From: Caballeronia terrestris
GTDB taxonomy: Bacteria; Pseudomonadota; Gammaproteobacteria; Burkholderiales; Burkholderiaceae
Assembly (NCBI RefSeq): GCF_001544515.1
Contig: NZ_FCOL02000021.1
Location: 50,858-114,857, forward strand
Length of the DNA: 64,000 bases
Reading direction: 5' to 3'
The translations under genes and the position numbers were made by a program. Position 1 is the stretch's first letter; every line of letters begins with the position of its first letter. Of the stretch, positions 37,489-45,861 are shown piece after piece. The notes below the pieces were generated by a model that ran no database searches, was not told the DNA's origin, and worked only from the letters and a program-made list of their open reading frames with translations.

Positions 37489-38412
37489 TCAGTCGCGCTT
37501 CTTGGCGCGCGGATGCGCCGAATCGTAGACGCGTGCGAGATGCTGGAAATCGAGCGACGTATAGACCTGCGTCGCGGTGATACTCGCGTGGCCGAGCAGT
37601 TCCTGCACCGCGCGCAGATCGCCGCTCGACTGCAGAACGTGCGTGGCGAACGAATGCCGCAGCACGTGCGGATGCACGTTCGACGGGATGCCAGCGCGCA
37701 GCGCCATGAGCTTTACGCGGTCGCGCACGACGTTCGGCGACATCCGGTTGCCGCGCACCGACAGGAAAAGCGCATACGGATCGAGCTTGACGAACTCGCC
37801 GCGCACGTCCATCCAGGCGCGCAGGGCGTCGATCGCTTTGCGGCCGACCGGCACCTTGCGCCGCTTTCCGCCCTTGCCGAACACGTTGACTTCCGTGTTC
37901 GGCAGATCGAGCCAGCCGACGGATTCGTGATCATTCGTCTTGATCTCGAAAATATCGAGATTCACGAGCTCTGAGAGCCGCAAGCCCGACGAATAAAACA
38001 GTTCCAGGATGGCGTGGTCGCGCAGCGCTTCGGTCGTGTCGGCGTGGGGCGCTTCCATCAGCGTGTTGGCGTCGTCGACGGAGAGCACCTTCGGCAGCGT
38101 CTTCGCGCCCTTCGGCGCGCGCACGGTCGCGACCGGGTTCGCCGCCATCTCCACGCGCTCCGCCAGCCAGCGATAAAACGCCCGCCACGCCGAAAGCCGA
38201 TGCGCGATCGAACGCGCCGTCAGCCCGCCCGCATGCGCGCGCGACACGGCGCCGCGCATGTCGCTAGCGGTGAGCGTTTCGAGCGCGCGGCCGTTTGCCA
38301 GCTTTTTCAATTCTTCAAGCTCGTGCGTGTAGCCGCGCAGCGTATGCGCCGACAGGCGCCGCTCGTGCTCGAGCATCGACAGATAGGCGGCGACGGGATC
38401 GGCGGCGTTCAT
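37489..38412 (-). CDS. xerC: Tyrosine recombinase XerC
   Basis: Site-specific recombinase that resolves chromosome dimers at dif with XerD. The 307-residue protein has an N-terminal SAM-like core-binding domain and a catalytic domain. Catalytic residues are Arg in SSGLRLSELVNLD, Lys in FGKGGKRRKVPVG, HVLRHSFATHVL, LGHASITATQVYTSLDF (His and nucleophile Tyr). It sits in the conserved lpxL-dapF-DUF484-xerC order, which separates it from phage integrases. Confidence 0.95.
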   Translation of the reverse strand: MNAADPVAAYLSMLEHERRLSAHTLRGYTHELEELKKLANGRALETLTASDMRGAVSRAHAGGLTARSIAHRLSAWRAFYRWLAERVEMAANPVATVRAPKGAKTLPKVLSVDDANTLMEAPHADTTEALRDHAILELFYSSGLRLSELVNLDIFEIKTNDHESVGWLDLPNTEVNVFGKGGKRRKVPVGRKAIDALRAWMDVRGEFVKLDPYALFLSVRGNRMSPNVVRDRVKLMALRAGIPSNVHPHVLRHSFATHVLQSSGDLRAVQELLGHASITATQVYTSLDFQHLARVYDSAHPRAKKRD

Positions 38413-38430
38413 CGCTTGGTCGCTTGGCTT

Positions 38431-39150
38431 TTAGTGCGGCAGCAGGCGGCTCAGCGCCGCGCTGGCGAGTGCCGCGATCTGCGTGAGGAAATCGGTCGCC
38501 ATGCCTTCGTGGAAGCGGCGCGGGTCGGGAGACCCCATCACCAGCAGCCCGAAGGCCGGCGCTTCGGGGCCGGCGAGCGGATCGCGCAGCGCGAGCAGCG
38601 CAATGGATTCGGTGGTGTTCGCGGAATCGACGACGCCATCCGTCGTCGCCGATGCCACCGACACCGAACTCGCCGACGTCAGCCACTGCGCGGCCTCGAA
38701 GCCGGTATTCGCGCCGCAGTAAGGCGTCGCGAGGCTGTTCGCGAAAATCCGCACTTCCTCGCCGGCGCTGCGGGCGAAATCAGCCTGCGAATGCGGCTCG
38801 GCGACGTCCCACACGCGCAGCGCGGCCTGCGGCACATCGAAGGTTTCGCAGAGGCCCGCGCTGATGGTTTTCGGCAGCGCGTGCGGATCGCGCTCGCCCA
38901 TCACGCGAATCGTCCAGCGATTGAATTTCGATGCGATGCTGTCGTTTTCGTGGCCGTAGCGCAGCAATTCGGCGAGGCGCCGTTCGAGTTGCTTGTTCTT
39001 GTCGCGCAGCATTTCCATCTGGCGTTCCTGCAGCGACACCGCCGACTTGCCGTGCGGATTCGACAGGCGGATGGTGCCGAGCAACTCCGCGTGCTCGGCG
39101 AAGAAATCGGGGTTGTCCAGCAGGTAATCGGCGACTTCGCGTTCGTTCAT
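38431..39150 (-). CDS. DUF484 family protein
   Basis: Protein of 239 residues with a GAF-like fold, function unknown. The N terminus MNEREVADYLLDNPDFFAEH is the family signature, followed by a coiled-coil (VSLQERQMEMLRDKNKQLER) and a GAF-like domain ending in GLLVMGSPDPRRFHEGMATD. It lies between dapF and xerC, as in most proteobacteria, which suggests a role linked to XerC or the cell wall; that is inference from order only. Confidence 0.92.
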   Translation of the reverse strand: MNEREVADYLLDNPDFFAEHAELLGTIRLSNPHGKSAVSLQERQMEMLRDKNKQLERRLAELLRYGHENDSIASKFNRWTIRVMGERDPHALPKTISAGLCETFDVPQAALRVWDVAEPHSQADFARSAGEEVRIFANSLATPYCGANTGFEAAQWLTSASSVSVASATTDGVVDSANTTESIALLALRDPLAGPEAPAFGLLVMGSPDPRRFHEGMATDFLTQIAALASAALSRLLPH

Positions 39151-39193
39151 GGTCTCGGCTGGTTATCCATATTGATGCGTGATGCGCGCGGCA

Positions 39194-40060
39194 TCAGTCG
39201 GCGAGTTCAATTTCGCCTTCGAAGACGGTCTTGGCGGGGCCGGCCATGAGGAGCGGCGCGGATTCGTCGGCGGCGCCGGCCCAGGTGATGGTCAGCGTGC
39301 CGCCGTGCGTCGCGACGCGCACCGGCGAATCGAGCAGGCCGCGCCGGATGCCCGCCGCGACCGCCGCGCACGCGCCCGTGCCGCATGCGAGCGTTTCGCC
39401 CGCGCCGCGCTCGAAGACGCGCAGCTTCACCGCGTTTCTATCGACGATCTGCATGAATCCCGCGTTCACCCTGTTCGGAAAGCGCGCGTGCTTTTCGACA
39501 AGCGGCCCTTCTTCCAGCACGGGATACGCCTCCACATCGCCGACGATCTGCATCGCGTGCGGATTGCCCATCGATACCGCCGAAATCCAGCGCGTTTCGC
39601 CGTTCACGTCGAGCGGCCAGAGCGTGTCGGCGCCTTCCTGACGGCCTTCGAGGCCCTTCGCGTCGAACGGCACTCGCGGCGGATCGAACACCGGACTGCC
39701 CATATCGACGACGACTTCGCCGTTTTCCAGCATCGTCAGCGTGATGACGCCTTGCTGGACCTGCACGCGCACGCTCGCCGCGCCCGTCAGGCCGCGATCG
39801 CGCACGAATTTCACGAAGCAGCGCGCACCGTTGCCGCAATGTTCGACTTCGCCGCCGTCGCAATTGAAGATTCGGTACTTGAAATCGACGCCGTCGATGG
39901 TCGGCTTCTCGACGAGCAGCAACTGGTCCGCGCCGACGCCGAAGTGCCGGTTCGCGAGCGCGCGGACCTGCGCCGCGCTCAAGGTGAGCGGTTTCGTGTA
40001 GCCGTCGAGCACGACGAAGTCGTTGCCCGCGCCGTGCATCTTGGTGAATTTGAGTTTCAT
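39194..40060 (-). CDS. dapF: Diaminopimelate epimerase
   Basis: Interconverts LL- and meso-diaminopimelate for lysine and peptidoglycan synthesis. The 288-residue enzyme begins [20 protein letters not shown]. The two catalytic cysteines lie in [17 protein letters not shown] and [17 protein letters not shown]. Length and motifs are standard. It sits between lpxL and DUF484. Confidence 0.97.
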   Translation of the reverse strand: MKLKFTKMHGAGNDFVVLDGYTKPLTLSAAQVRALANRHFGVGADQLLLVEKPTIDGVDFKYRIFNCDGGEVEHCGNGARCFVKFVRDRGLTGAASVRVQVQQGVITLTMLENGEVVVDMGSPVFDPPRVPFDAKGLEGRQEGADTLWPLDVNGETRWISAVSMGNPHAMQIVGDVEAYPVLEEGPLVEKHARFPNRVNAGFMQIVDRNAVKLRVFERGAGETLACGTGACAAVAAGIRRGLLDSPVRVATHGGTLTITWAGAADESAPLLMAGPAKTVFEGEIELAD

Positions 40061-40136
40061 GCCCGCTATTGTATGTGAGCGGAGCGGGCCGGACCTTCGG
40101 CCGAATGGCTAACGCCGGACGCTTTCAGGCATTGGG

Positions 40137-41021
40137 TCAATAAAACTCCGCCTCCCCTGGCGGACGCGTCTTGAAACGCTTGTGGACCCAATAATATTGC
40201 TCGGGAAGCCGCGGAATCTGCTCTTCGAGAAATTCGTTCATGCGGCGCGCGTCGGCTTCGTCATTGCCGGTCGGATAATTTTCCCAAGGTTTGAAGATTT
40301 TCAGCCGATAACCCTTGTACCCCGGCAGCACTTCGCCGATGAACGGCACCAGTTGCGCGTGTCCCGCCTTCGCGAGCCGTCCTACGGCGGTCAGCGTGCA
40401 GGTCGGGATGCCGAAGAAGGGCACGAACGCCGAATTGCGCATGCCGTAGTCCATGTCGGCGCCGAGCATCACGGGTTTGCGGTCGCGCAGCCAGCGCAGC
40501 ACGATGCGCGCGCTGTCGGCGCGGCTCGCCATGTCGGCGCCGAAGCGGGCGCGCTGCCGTTTCGCGATTTCCTCGATCTGCGGATTCGAAAACGGCTGGT
40601 AGAGCGACCCGCACTGCCGGTGCAGCGTGTAATTGAGGAAGATCGACCCCGCCTCGATGCCGACGAAATGCAGCCCGAGGAAGAGTGTGGGCGGCAGGTC
40701 GGGATCGGAGAGATCGACGGCGCTATCGACTTCGATCAGCTTTTCGAGTTTTTTCGCCGAGCCGAACCATTGCACGCTGCGCTCGACGTAGCTGCGGATG
40801 GCGTGCCGGAAGTGCATCTGCGCGACTTCTTCGCGGCGCTCAGGCGTCCATTCGGGGAAGCACAGGCGCAAATTCGTGTGAACGATGCGTTTTCTGCTGC
40901 TCGGGATCTGGTAGAGCAGCCAGCCCAGGCCATCGCCGAAACGGGCGGTGATGCCGTACGGGATGATCGCGAGGAATTTGAGGAAACCGACTGCGAGTGC
41001 GATGCCGAACCGCCCTAGCAT
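40137..41021 (-). CDS. lpxL: Lipid A biosynthesis lauroyl acyltransferase (LpxL/HtrB family)
   Basis: Inner-membrane acyltransferase adding a secondary acyl chain to lipid A, 294 residues. The frame is open to 41108, but the ATG at 41021 has GGAG six bases upstream and gives MLGRFGIALAVGFLKFLAII, a normal membrane-anchored start. The longer form would overlap the metK promoter. The catalytic HX4E motif is LGLHFVGIEAG; RQCGSLYQPFSNPQI and DMDYGMRNSAFVPFFGIPT are typical. It is divergent from metK. Confidence 0.92.
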   Translation of the reverse strand: MLGRFGIALAVGFLKFLAIIPYGITARFGDGLGWLLYQIPSSRKRIVHTNLRLCFPEWTPERREEVAQMHFRHAIRSYVERSVQWFGSAKKLEKLIEVDSAVDLSDPDLPPTLFLGLHFVGIEAGSIFLNYTLHRQCGSLYQPFSNPQIEEIAKRQRARFGADMASRADSARIVLRWLRDRKPVMLGADMDYGMRNSAFVPFFGIPTCTLTAVGRLAKAGHAQLVPFIGEVLPGYKGYRLKIFKPWENYPTGNDEADARRMNEFLEEQIPRLPEQYYWVHKRFKTRPPGEAEFY

Positions 41022-41101
41022 GGCTCGCTCCGGCAATTGGACGGCCGCTCGGAGCGGGTTGAAAATAGAGGCGGGACGAATAGCGGCAAGCGTTCGGCTC
41101 T

Positions 41102-41128
41102 GTGACAAAGGTAGGAAAACGCTATAAT
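41102..41128 (+). promoter_or_regulatory. Promoter of metK
   Basis: A consensus TATAAT -10 box lies at 41123-41128, with GTGACA (41102-41107) as -35 box at a short 15-base spacing. Transcription would start near 41135, giving a 150-base leader. Confidence 0.72.
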
Positions 41129-41133
41129 AAAAC

Positions 41134-41284
41134 CTTCGCCGAGTTAATGGACAACTTGCGGGGCGAAGCCGGAGGCGCCAAAAGGGGCCGCCGGAAAGAG
41201 TAATCCGCTAAAGCGTCGCCGCTTCAGACTCCAAACGAAGTCGGCTACGTGAGCAAATCAACCGTACTTAATGGAGTCTGAAGC
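41134..41284 (+). promoter_or_regulatory. Structured metK leader, candidate SAM-II-like riboswitch
   Basis: A 7-pair stem CTTCGCC (41134-41140) with GGCGAAG (41162-41168) encloses a 21-base loop that begins GAGTTAAT and ends ACTTGCGG. An insert hairpin CCGGAGGC/GCCGCCGG (41169-41194) follows, then AAAGAGTAATCCGCTAAAGCG (41195-41215 without break). This repeats the plan of the metX leader (P1, TTGCGG loop end, GCTAAAG 3' strand), though the loop start differs more from the SAM-II core. Directly downstream GCTTCAGACTCC (41221-41232) pairs perfectly over 12 bases with GGAGTCTGAAGC (41273-41284). That stem buries the GGAG ribosome-binding site and ends at the GTG start. A competing pairing of CC-GCTTC with GAAGCCGG of P1 could release it. 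Confidence 0.55.
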
Positions 41285-42472
41285 GTGTCAAACGACTATC
41301 TGTTTACATCCGAATCTGTATCCGAAGGCCACCCGGACAAGGTCGCCGATCAAATCTCCGACGCCATCCTCGACGCCATCCTGGCACAGGACAAGTATTC
41401 GCGCGTCGCGGCTGAAACCCTTTGCAACACCGGTCTCGTCGTCCTCGCGGGCGAAATCACGACCACCGCCAACGTTGACTACATCCAGGTCGCGCGTGAA
41501 ACCATCAAGCGCATCGGCTACGACAACACCGATTACGGCATCGACTATCGCGGCTGCGCGGTGCTCGTCGCGTACGACAAGCAATCGCCGGACATCGCGC
41601 AGGGCGTGAACACGGCCCACGACGACAACCTCGACCAGGGCGCCGGCGACCAGGGCCTGATGTTTGGCTACGCCTGCGACGAAACGCCCGAACTGATGCC
41701 GCTGCCGATCCACTTGTCGCATCGTCTGGTCGAGCGTCAGGCGAATTTGCGCCGCGACGGCCGTCTGCCGTGGCTGCGTCCGGACGCGAAGTCGCAAGTG
41801 ACCGTGCGCTACGTCGACGGAAAGGCCCATTCGATCGATACCGTCGTGCTCTCCACGCAGCACGCGCCGGACATCGACCTCACGGACCTGCGCGAAGCCG
41901 TGATCGAAGAGATCATCAAGCCGACGCTGCCCGCCGATCTCATCAAGGGCGACATCAAGTTCCTCGTGAACCCGACCGGGCGTTTCGTGATCGGCGGTCC
42001 GCAAGGCGATTGCGGTCTGACGGGCCGCAAGATCATCGTCGATACGTACGGCGGCGCGGCGCCCCACGGCGGCGGCGCGTTCTCGGGCAAGGACCCGTCG
42101 AAGGTCGATCGCTCGGCGGCTTACGCCGGACGGTATGTCGCGAAGAACGTCGTCGCGGCGGGGCTGGCTTCGCGCTGCCTGATCCAGGTGTCGTACGCCA
42201 TCGGCGTGGCGCGCCCGACTTCGGTGATGGTCAACACGTTCGGCACCGGCCGCGTGTCGGATGCGGAAATCACGAAGCTCGTGCTCGATCACTTCGATCT
42301 GCGTCCGAAGGGCATCATCCAGATGCTCGATCTGCTGCGTCCGATCTACGAAAAATCTGCGGCATATGGTCACTTCGGTCGCGAAGAGCCGGAATTCTCC
42401 TGGGAATTCACCGATAAGGCGCTCACGCTTGCAGAAGCTGCCGGCACGGAGCCGGTCGTTCAGGTCGCTTGA
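41285..42472 (+). CDS. metK: S-adenosylmethionine synthetase
   Basis: Makes SAM from methionine and ATP. The 395-residue protein starts at GTG 41285 ([20 protein letters not shown]). Signatures include [19 protein letters not shown] (ATP and metal binding), [20 protein letters not shown] and the P-loop [20 protein letters not shown]. The start codon abuts the 3' arm of a 12-pair stem holding its ribosome-binding site, which points to translational control. A terminator follows. Confidence 0.98.
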   Translation: MSNDYLFTSESVSEGHPDKVADQISDAILDAILAQDKYSRVAAETLCNTGLVVLAGEITTTANVDYIQVARETIKRIGYDNTDYGIDYRGCAVLVAYDKQSPDIAQGVNTAHDDNLDQGAGDQGLMFGYACDETPELMPLPIHLSHRLVERQANLRRDGRLPWLRPDAKSQVTVRYVDGKAHSIDTVVLSTQHAPDIDLTDLREAVIEEIIKPTLPADLIKGDIKFLVNPTGRFVIGGPQGDCGLTGRKIIVDTYGGAAPHGGGAFSGKDPSKVDRSAAYAGRYVAKNVVAAGLASRCLIQVSYAIGVARPTSVMVNTFGTGRVSDAEITKLVLDHFDLRPKGIIQMLDLLRPIYEKSAAYGHFGREEPEFSWEFTDKALTLAEAAGTEPVVQVA

Positions 42473-42495
42473 ACGCGGTCCTGTATCGCTTCACG

Positions 42496-42522
42496 AAAAA
42501 CCCGGCTCGCCGGGTTTTTTTT
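42496..42522 (+). terminator. Terminator of metK
   Basis: AAAACCCGGC with GCCGGGTTTTTTTT forms a compact stem-loop with a long T run. Confidence 0.93.
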
Positions 42523-43128
42523 CGTCCGCTCGAAGGGCACGGTGCTGTATCGGACGATTTTCGCGACTCGCTGCGACGGCTGCGGGGAATGAGCGGTGGG
42601 AAAGCAGGGCGCGCAGATGCCGTGGCATTTGGCCGCGCGCTTGTGGTAATTCGCTTCGAGAAAAGCCCGGTTCGCTACAACGGCTTCGGGGTGGTGGAGA
42701 AATCAGGGTGCGCGGATGCCGTGGCATTTGGCCGTGCGCTTGTGGCGAATTCGCTTCGAGAAAAGCCCGGTTCGCTACAACGGCTGCGATATGGTGGAGA
42801 AAGCAGGGCGCGCGGCTGCCGTGGCCATTAACCGCGCGTTTCCTGCGAAATCGTTTCCAGAAAAGGCCGGTTCACCTACACGGCTGCGGGAAAAACCCGG
42901 CGGGGAAAGCGAAGCGCAGAGACGCTATAGCCTTAGACCTCGCGGCACCCGCACTTCCAGATAGCACTCGTGTTGGAAAAAATTAAGGTGGCGCAGCCGC
43001 TGTTTCTCACGAATCCCGATCTGGACGAGGGCATAAGGCTCTCGCGCGCGGCTCAGCGAACGCGGCGACGGTGAGGAGGCTATACGGTCTGTCCGACGCT
43101 CGACGAAATGAAAGTCGACACCTAAAAA
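42523..43128. other. Gene-free region holding the tandem repeat
   Basis: No credible gene is seen in these 606 bases; frames open here are short and compositionally biased. The first two thirds hold the roughly 100-base repeat array listed separately. The rest (about 42910-43128) shows no structure that I recognise. Confidence 0.6.
42560..42905. repeat. Degenerate tandem repeat, unit about 100 bases
   Basis: The block CGGCT recurs at 42577, 42681, 42781 and 42881, and the block GAGAAAAGCCCGGTTCGCTAC recurs 100 bases apart at 42658 and 42758, with a decayed copy 100 further on. The 38 bases 42648-42685 are identical to 42748-42785. GATGCCGTGGC-like blocks lie at 42616, 42715 and 42815. The CGCTTCGAGAAAAGCCCGG part resembles the 5' arm of the metK terminator, so the array may have arisen by duplication of that end. 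Confidence 0.85.
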
Positions 43129-43479
43129 TCAGCGCGCCGCGAAGGCGAACCAGCCGGCGCTGCTTGTCGAGAGGCGTCGCGGACGGCGGCTCGTGAGCGC
43201 GGCGGCGCGCGGCTTCGGCACCGGCGCGCGCAGTTGCGCCGGACGCCGCAGCAGCGCCTTCAGCGACACGCGCCGCGACGCTGCACGCACGCGCAGCGTC
43301 AGGAAAAATCCGCGAAACCACGAACGGATGCCGTCGACGGGATGCACATACTTCAGTTGCTCCGCGATGGCCTTCGTGCGCGCGGAGTGATGTCGCAGCG
43401 CGCGAACGACGCCGCGACGGGCAGGACGCGCCGCACGAGCGGCGACGCGGGTAAGGCTCAAGGCAAATCGGTTGGTCAT
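43129..43479 (-). CDS. Hypothetical small basic protein
   Basis: Possible protein of 116 residues, very rich in Arg and Ala (MTNRFALSLTRVAARAARPA at the start, ending STSSAGWFAFAAR). A more hydrophobic middle part reads KYVHPVDGIRSWFRGFFLTL. No family is recognised, and no clear ribosome-binding site precedes the ATG. High GC content makes long chance frames common, so this is a weak call. Confidence 0.3.
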   Translation of the reverse strand: MTNRFALSLTRVAARAARPARRGVVRALRHHSARTKAIAEQLKYVHPVDGIRSWFRGFFLTLRVRAASRRVSLKALLRRPAQLRAPVPKPRAAALTSRRPRRLSTSSAGWFAFAAR

Positions 43480-43820
43480 GGCTTGGTTGTGCGCCGGTTG
43501 CATTCGCGAGGATCGCGCTTCAACTCGGCGACAGTCGTCTCAAAAAAGTCGTTCAATGCGTGTTTTTCAGTTCGATCCGATTGCGACGGCGAAGTTGCAC
43601 CGAATTGATGCGCGAAGGTTACAAGACAAAGATGACCATCGTAAGTCCGCGTTTTCCCGCAATTAACGTAGGAAGCGCTTCAAACAGATAGCTTGGAGGT
43701 CTCAAGAGTGGGCCCGAAAACCGCGGCAATGCGCGTGGATTTACAATTGTGTATTCGCCCTAATTTGCTTTCGCGCCTTACACGCGAGGGAAGCAAAAGC
43801 GCCTTACATGTGAGCTGGAA
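43480..43820. other. Intergenic region upstream of the PhyH gene
   Basis: No gene is seen. It contains a GAAGCGCTTC palindrome at 43673-43682 and a pair of direct repeats, GCGCCTTACACGCGAG (43773-43788) and GCGCCTTACATGTGAG (43799-43814), the second ending six bases before the PhyH start codon. These may be operator half-sites or the result of a small duplication. Confidence 0.5.
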
Positions 43821-44597
43821 ATGTCTGATCAAAAGTCGTTGCTGTCGAAGAAGGATCAGGTTCGCGAACTGCGCGAAACGGGTTATGTGATCGTGACGGG
43901 GCTCGTGCCGCCCGATCGCTGCGCGGCGCTGCTCGAAGTCGCGGGACGTCAGTTGAAGGAAGCGGCGGCGCCCATCGAGTTCGAAGCCGATCTCAAATAC
44001 CCGGGTGCGCCGGATTCGAAGGATGCGCCCGGCGGCCACACCGCGCGGCGTCTGCTCGACGCCTACGTGCGCGATCCGCTCTTCGCCGAATGGGCGACGG
44101 CGCCCGAAGTGCGTAGCTGGATGGAGCTGTATTTCGGCGAGACGCCGGTTCTCTCGCGCGCGCATCACAACTGCGTAATGACGAAGCACCCGGCGTACGG
44201 CAGCCTGACGGGCTGGCATCGCGACGTGCGCTACTGGGCGTTCGAGCGCGACGATCTCGTTTCCGCGTGGATCGCGCTCGGTTCGGAGAAAGTGGAAAAC
44301 GGCGCGCTCTGGTTCGTGCCGATGTCGCACAAGCTGCCGTTCACGTCCGAACGTTTCGACGACGCCAAGTTCTTCCGCTCCGACATCCCGGAGAACGAGG
44401 CGCTGATCCGCACGGCCGTTTCGCCTGAACTGAAGGCGGGCGACGTCGTGTTCTTCCACTGCAACACGCTGCATTCCGCCGGCAAAAACCTCACCGATCA
44501 GGTGAAGTTCTCGCTCGTCTACACATATCACGGCGCGAGCAATGCGCCGCTGCCCGGGACGCGCTCGGCGGCGAAGCCGGAAGTCGAACTGCTTTGA
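43821..44597 (+). CDS. Phytanoyl-CoA dioxygenase (PhyH) family protein
   Basis: Non-haem Fe(II)/2-oxoglutarate oxygenase of 258 residues. The iron facial triad is seen as HRD in LTGWHRDVRYWAFE and the distal His in VVFFHCNTLHSAGKN; the 2-oxoglutarate-binding basic residue is likely the Lys in DQVKFSLVYTYHG. Substrate is unknown. It stands alone with its own upstream region; downstream genes are on the other strand. Confidence 0.88.
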   Translation: MSDQKSLLSKKDQVRELRETGYVIVTGLVPPDRCAALLEVAGRQLKEAAAPIEFEADLKYPGAPDSKDAPGGHTARRLLDAYVRDPLFAEWATAPEVRSWMELYFGETPVLSRAHHNCVMTKHPAYGSLTGWHRDVRYWAFERDDLVSAWIALGSEKVENGALWFVPMSHKLPFTSERFDDAKFFRSDIPENEALIRTAVSPELKAGDVVFFHCNTLHSAGKNLTDQVKFSLVYTYHGASNAPLPGTRSAAKPEVELL

Positions 44598-44600
44598 GGT

Positions 44601-44807
44601 CTAGCGGCGTCGCGAGGGAATCGTCAGGCCGATGAGCCCGACGAGCGTCGCGACGACGCCGCCCGCGATCAGCCAGATCGTCTTGTCGGTCGGAGAGCCG
44701 GTGAAAAAGCGCGAGACGTCGTTAGACAGTGAATGAAACGACGTGCCGCCGAAATACAGCAGCACGATGCCGCCGACCAGTAGCGCCGCGGAAATCGCCT
44801 TGAGCAT
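44601..44807 (-). CDS. DUF3185 family small membrane protein
   Basis: Protein of 68 residues with two hydrophobic segments (ISAALLVGGIVLLYFGG and IWLIAGGVVATLVGLIGLTI) joined by SFHSLSNDVSRFFTGSPTDK, the DUF3185 signature. The frame is longer, but the ATG at 44807 has AGAGGA five bases upstream. Function unknown. It follows the MscS gene on the same strand after 35 bases, so the two may be cotranscribed. Confidence 0.85.
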   Translation of the reverse strand: MLKAISAALLVGGIVLLYFGGTSFHSLSNDVSRFFTGSPTDKTIWLIAGGVVATLVGLIGLTIPSRRR

Positions 44808-44842
44808 GAATTCCTCTTTTTCGGGATACGAGGCGCGCAAGG

Positions 44843-45649
44843 TTACAAGGCGACTTGCGGCTCGTCCAGTTTTGGCGCCGGCTCGGGCTTCGTCAGCGGC
44901 TGGATGCGGCGCAGCATGTCCGCCTGCAGGGCCGCATGGTCGCCGGCGCGCGTCCACACGCCGACGTTCAGCTTCACGCCCGTGTCCGTGTAGTCCGTGA
45001 CGGCGATCCACGGCTTGGCCGGCACGTCGATCACGCGCGGATCGTTTGCCACCAGTTTTTGCAGTTCACCGAGCGCATGATCGACGCTCTGCGCGTGCGG
45101 GACGTGAAACGTCAGCACGACGCGCCGGCGCTCGTTCGCGCTGTAATTGGTCACCGGATTCGCCCAGATCGTGCTGTTTGGGACGAACATGATGACGCCG
45201 TCGTTTTTCGTGAGCCGCGTCGTGAAGAGGCCGATTTCGTTCACCGTGCCCGCCGTCGTGCCGATTCCTTCGATGTAATCGCCTACGCGGAACGGCCGCA
45301 GCAGCAACAGCATCAAGCCAGCCGCGATATTCTGCAGCGTGCCCTGCAGCGCCAGGCCGATTGCGAGGCCGGCCGCGCCGAGCACGGTCAGGATGCTCGC
45401 CGCCGCGATGCCGAATTTGCCGAGCGCCGCGACGATCGCGATGACGCGGATCGACCAGAGCGCAAGGCTCGCGAGCACGGGCGTGAGCGTGGCGTCGGCG
45501 TTGGTCCGGCCGAGCGCGCGCCGCAGCATGTTCGCGACGCGATTCGACAGCCACCAGCCGACCGCGACGATCAACAGCGCGATCAGGATATTCAGGCCGG
45601 CGGCGATCATCAGGTCGTAGGCGGGGCGTAGTCGTTCGATGGGTTCCAT
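44843..45649 (-). CDS. MscS-family small-conductance mechanosensitive channel
   Basis: Inner-membrane channel of 268 residues that opens under osmotic downshock. Three transmembrane segments occupy about residues 15-40, 60-85 and 85-110. The pore helix is ILTVLGAAGLAIGLALQGTL followed by QNIAAGLMLLLLRPFRVGDY, a standard MscS pattern. The beta domain has GTVNEIGLFTTRLTKNDGVI and VPNSTIWANPVTNYSANERR. Length is close to E. coli MscS (286). Confidence 0.94.
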   Translation of the reverse strand: MEPIERLRPAYDLMIAAGLNILIALLIVAVGWWLSNRVANMLRRALGRTNADATLTPVLASLALWSIRVIAIVAALGKFGIAAASILTVLGAAGLAIGLALQGTLQNIAAGLMLLLLRPFRVGDYIEGIGTTAGTVNEIGLFTTRLTKNDGVIMFVPNSTIWANPVTNYSANERRRVVLTFHVPHAQSVDHALGELQKLVANDPRVIDVPAKPWIAVTDYTDTGVKLNVGVWTRAGDHAALQADMLRRIQPLTKPEPAPKLDEPQVAL

Positions 45650-45861
45650 GCGGAGGCTCCTTGCTAAAGATCAGCGTTGGGCTTTTGTCGGACGCGATCG
45701 TTCCCTGCGTTGGCCAAACGGCTAGTCCCGAATAGCGAGACGCCGTTGTCGCAGCCTGCGCGGCGTTGCGCGATTGGCTACCATGACAGGCTTGGCGCGC
45801 AATTTTTGAAACGCCTGTGCGCTTCTTGTGCCACTTTTCACATCGACCGAGGAAATCCGTC

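Noticed and set aside
41147..41203. Possible 18-codon leader peptide (ATG ... TAA) in the metK leader
   Set aside because: It has only a weak GAG before it, contains no extra Met codons, and overlaps the proposed aptamer; RNA structure explains the region better.
41271..41609. ATG frame overlapping the metK start
   Set aside because: It runs through metK in another frame with Thr/Ser/Arg-rich composition and no family likeness.
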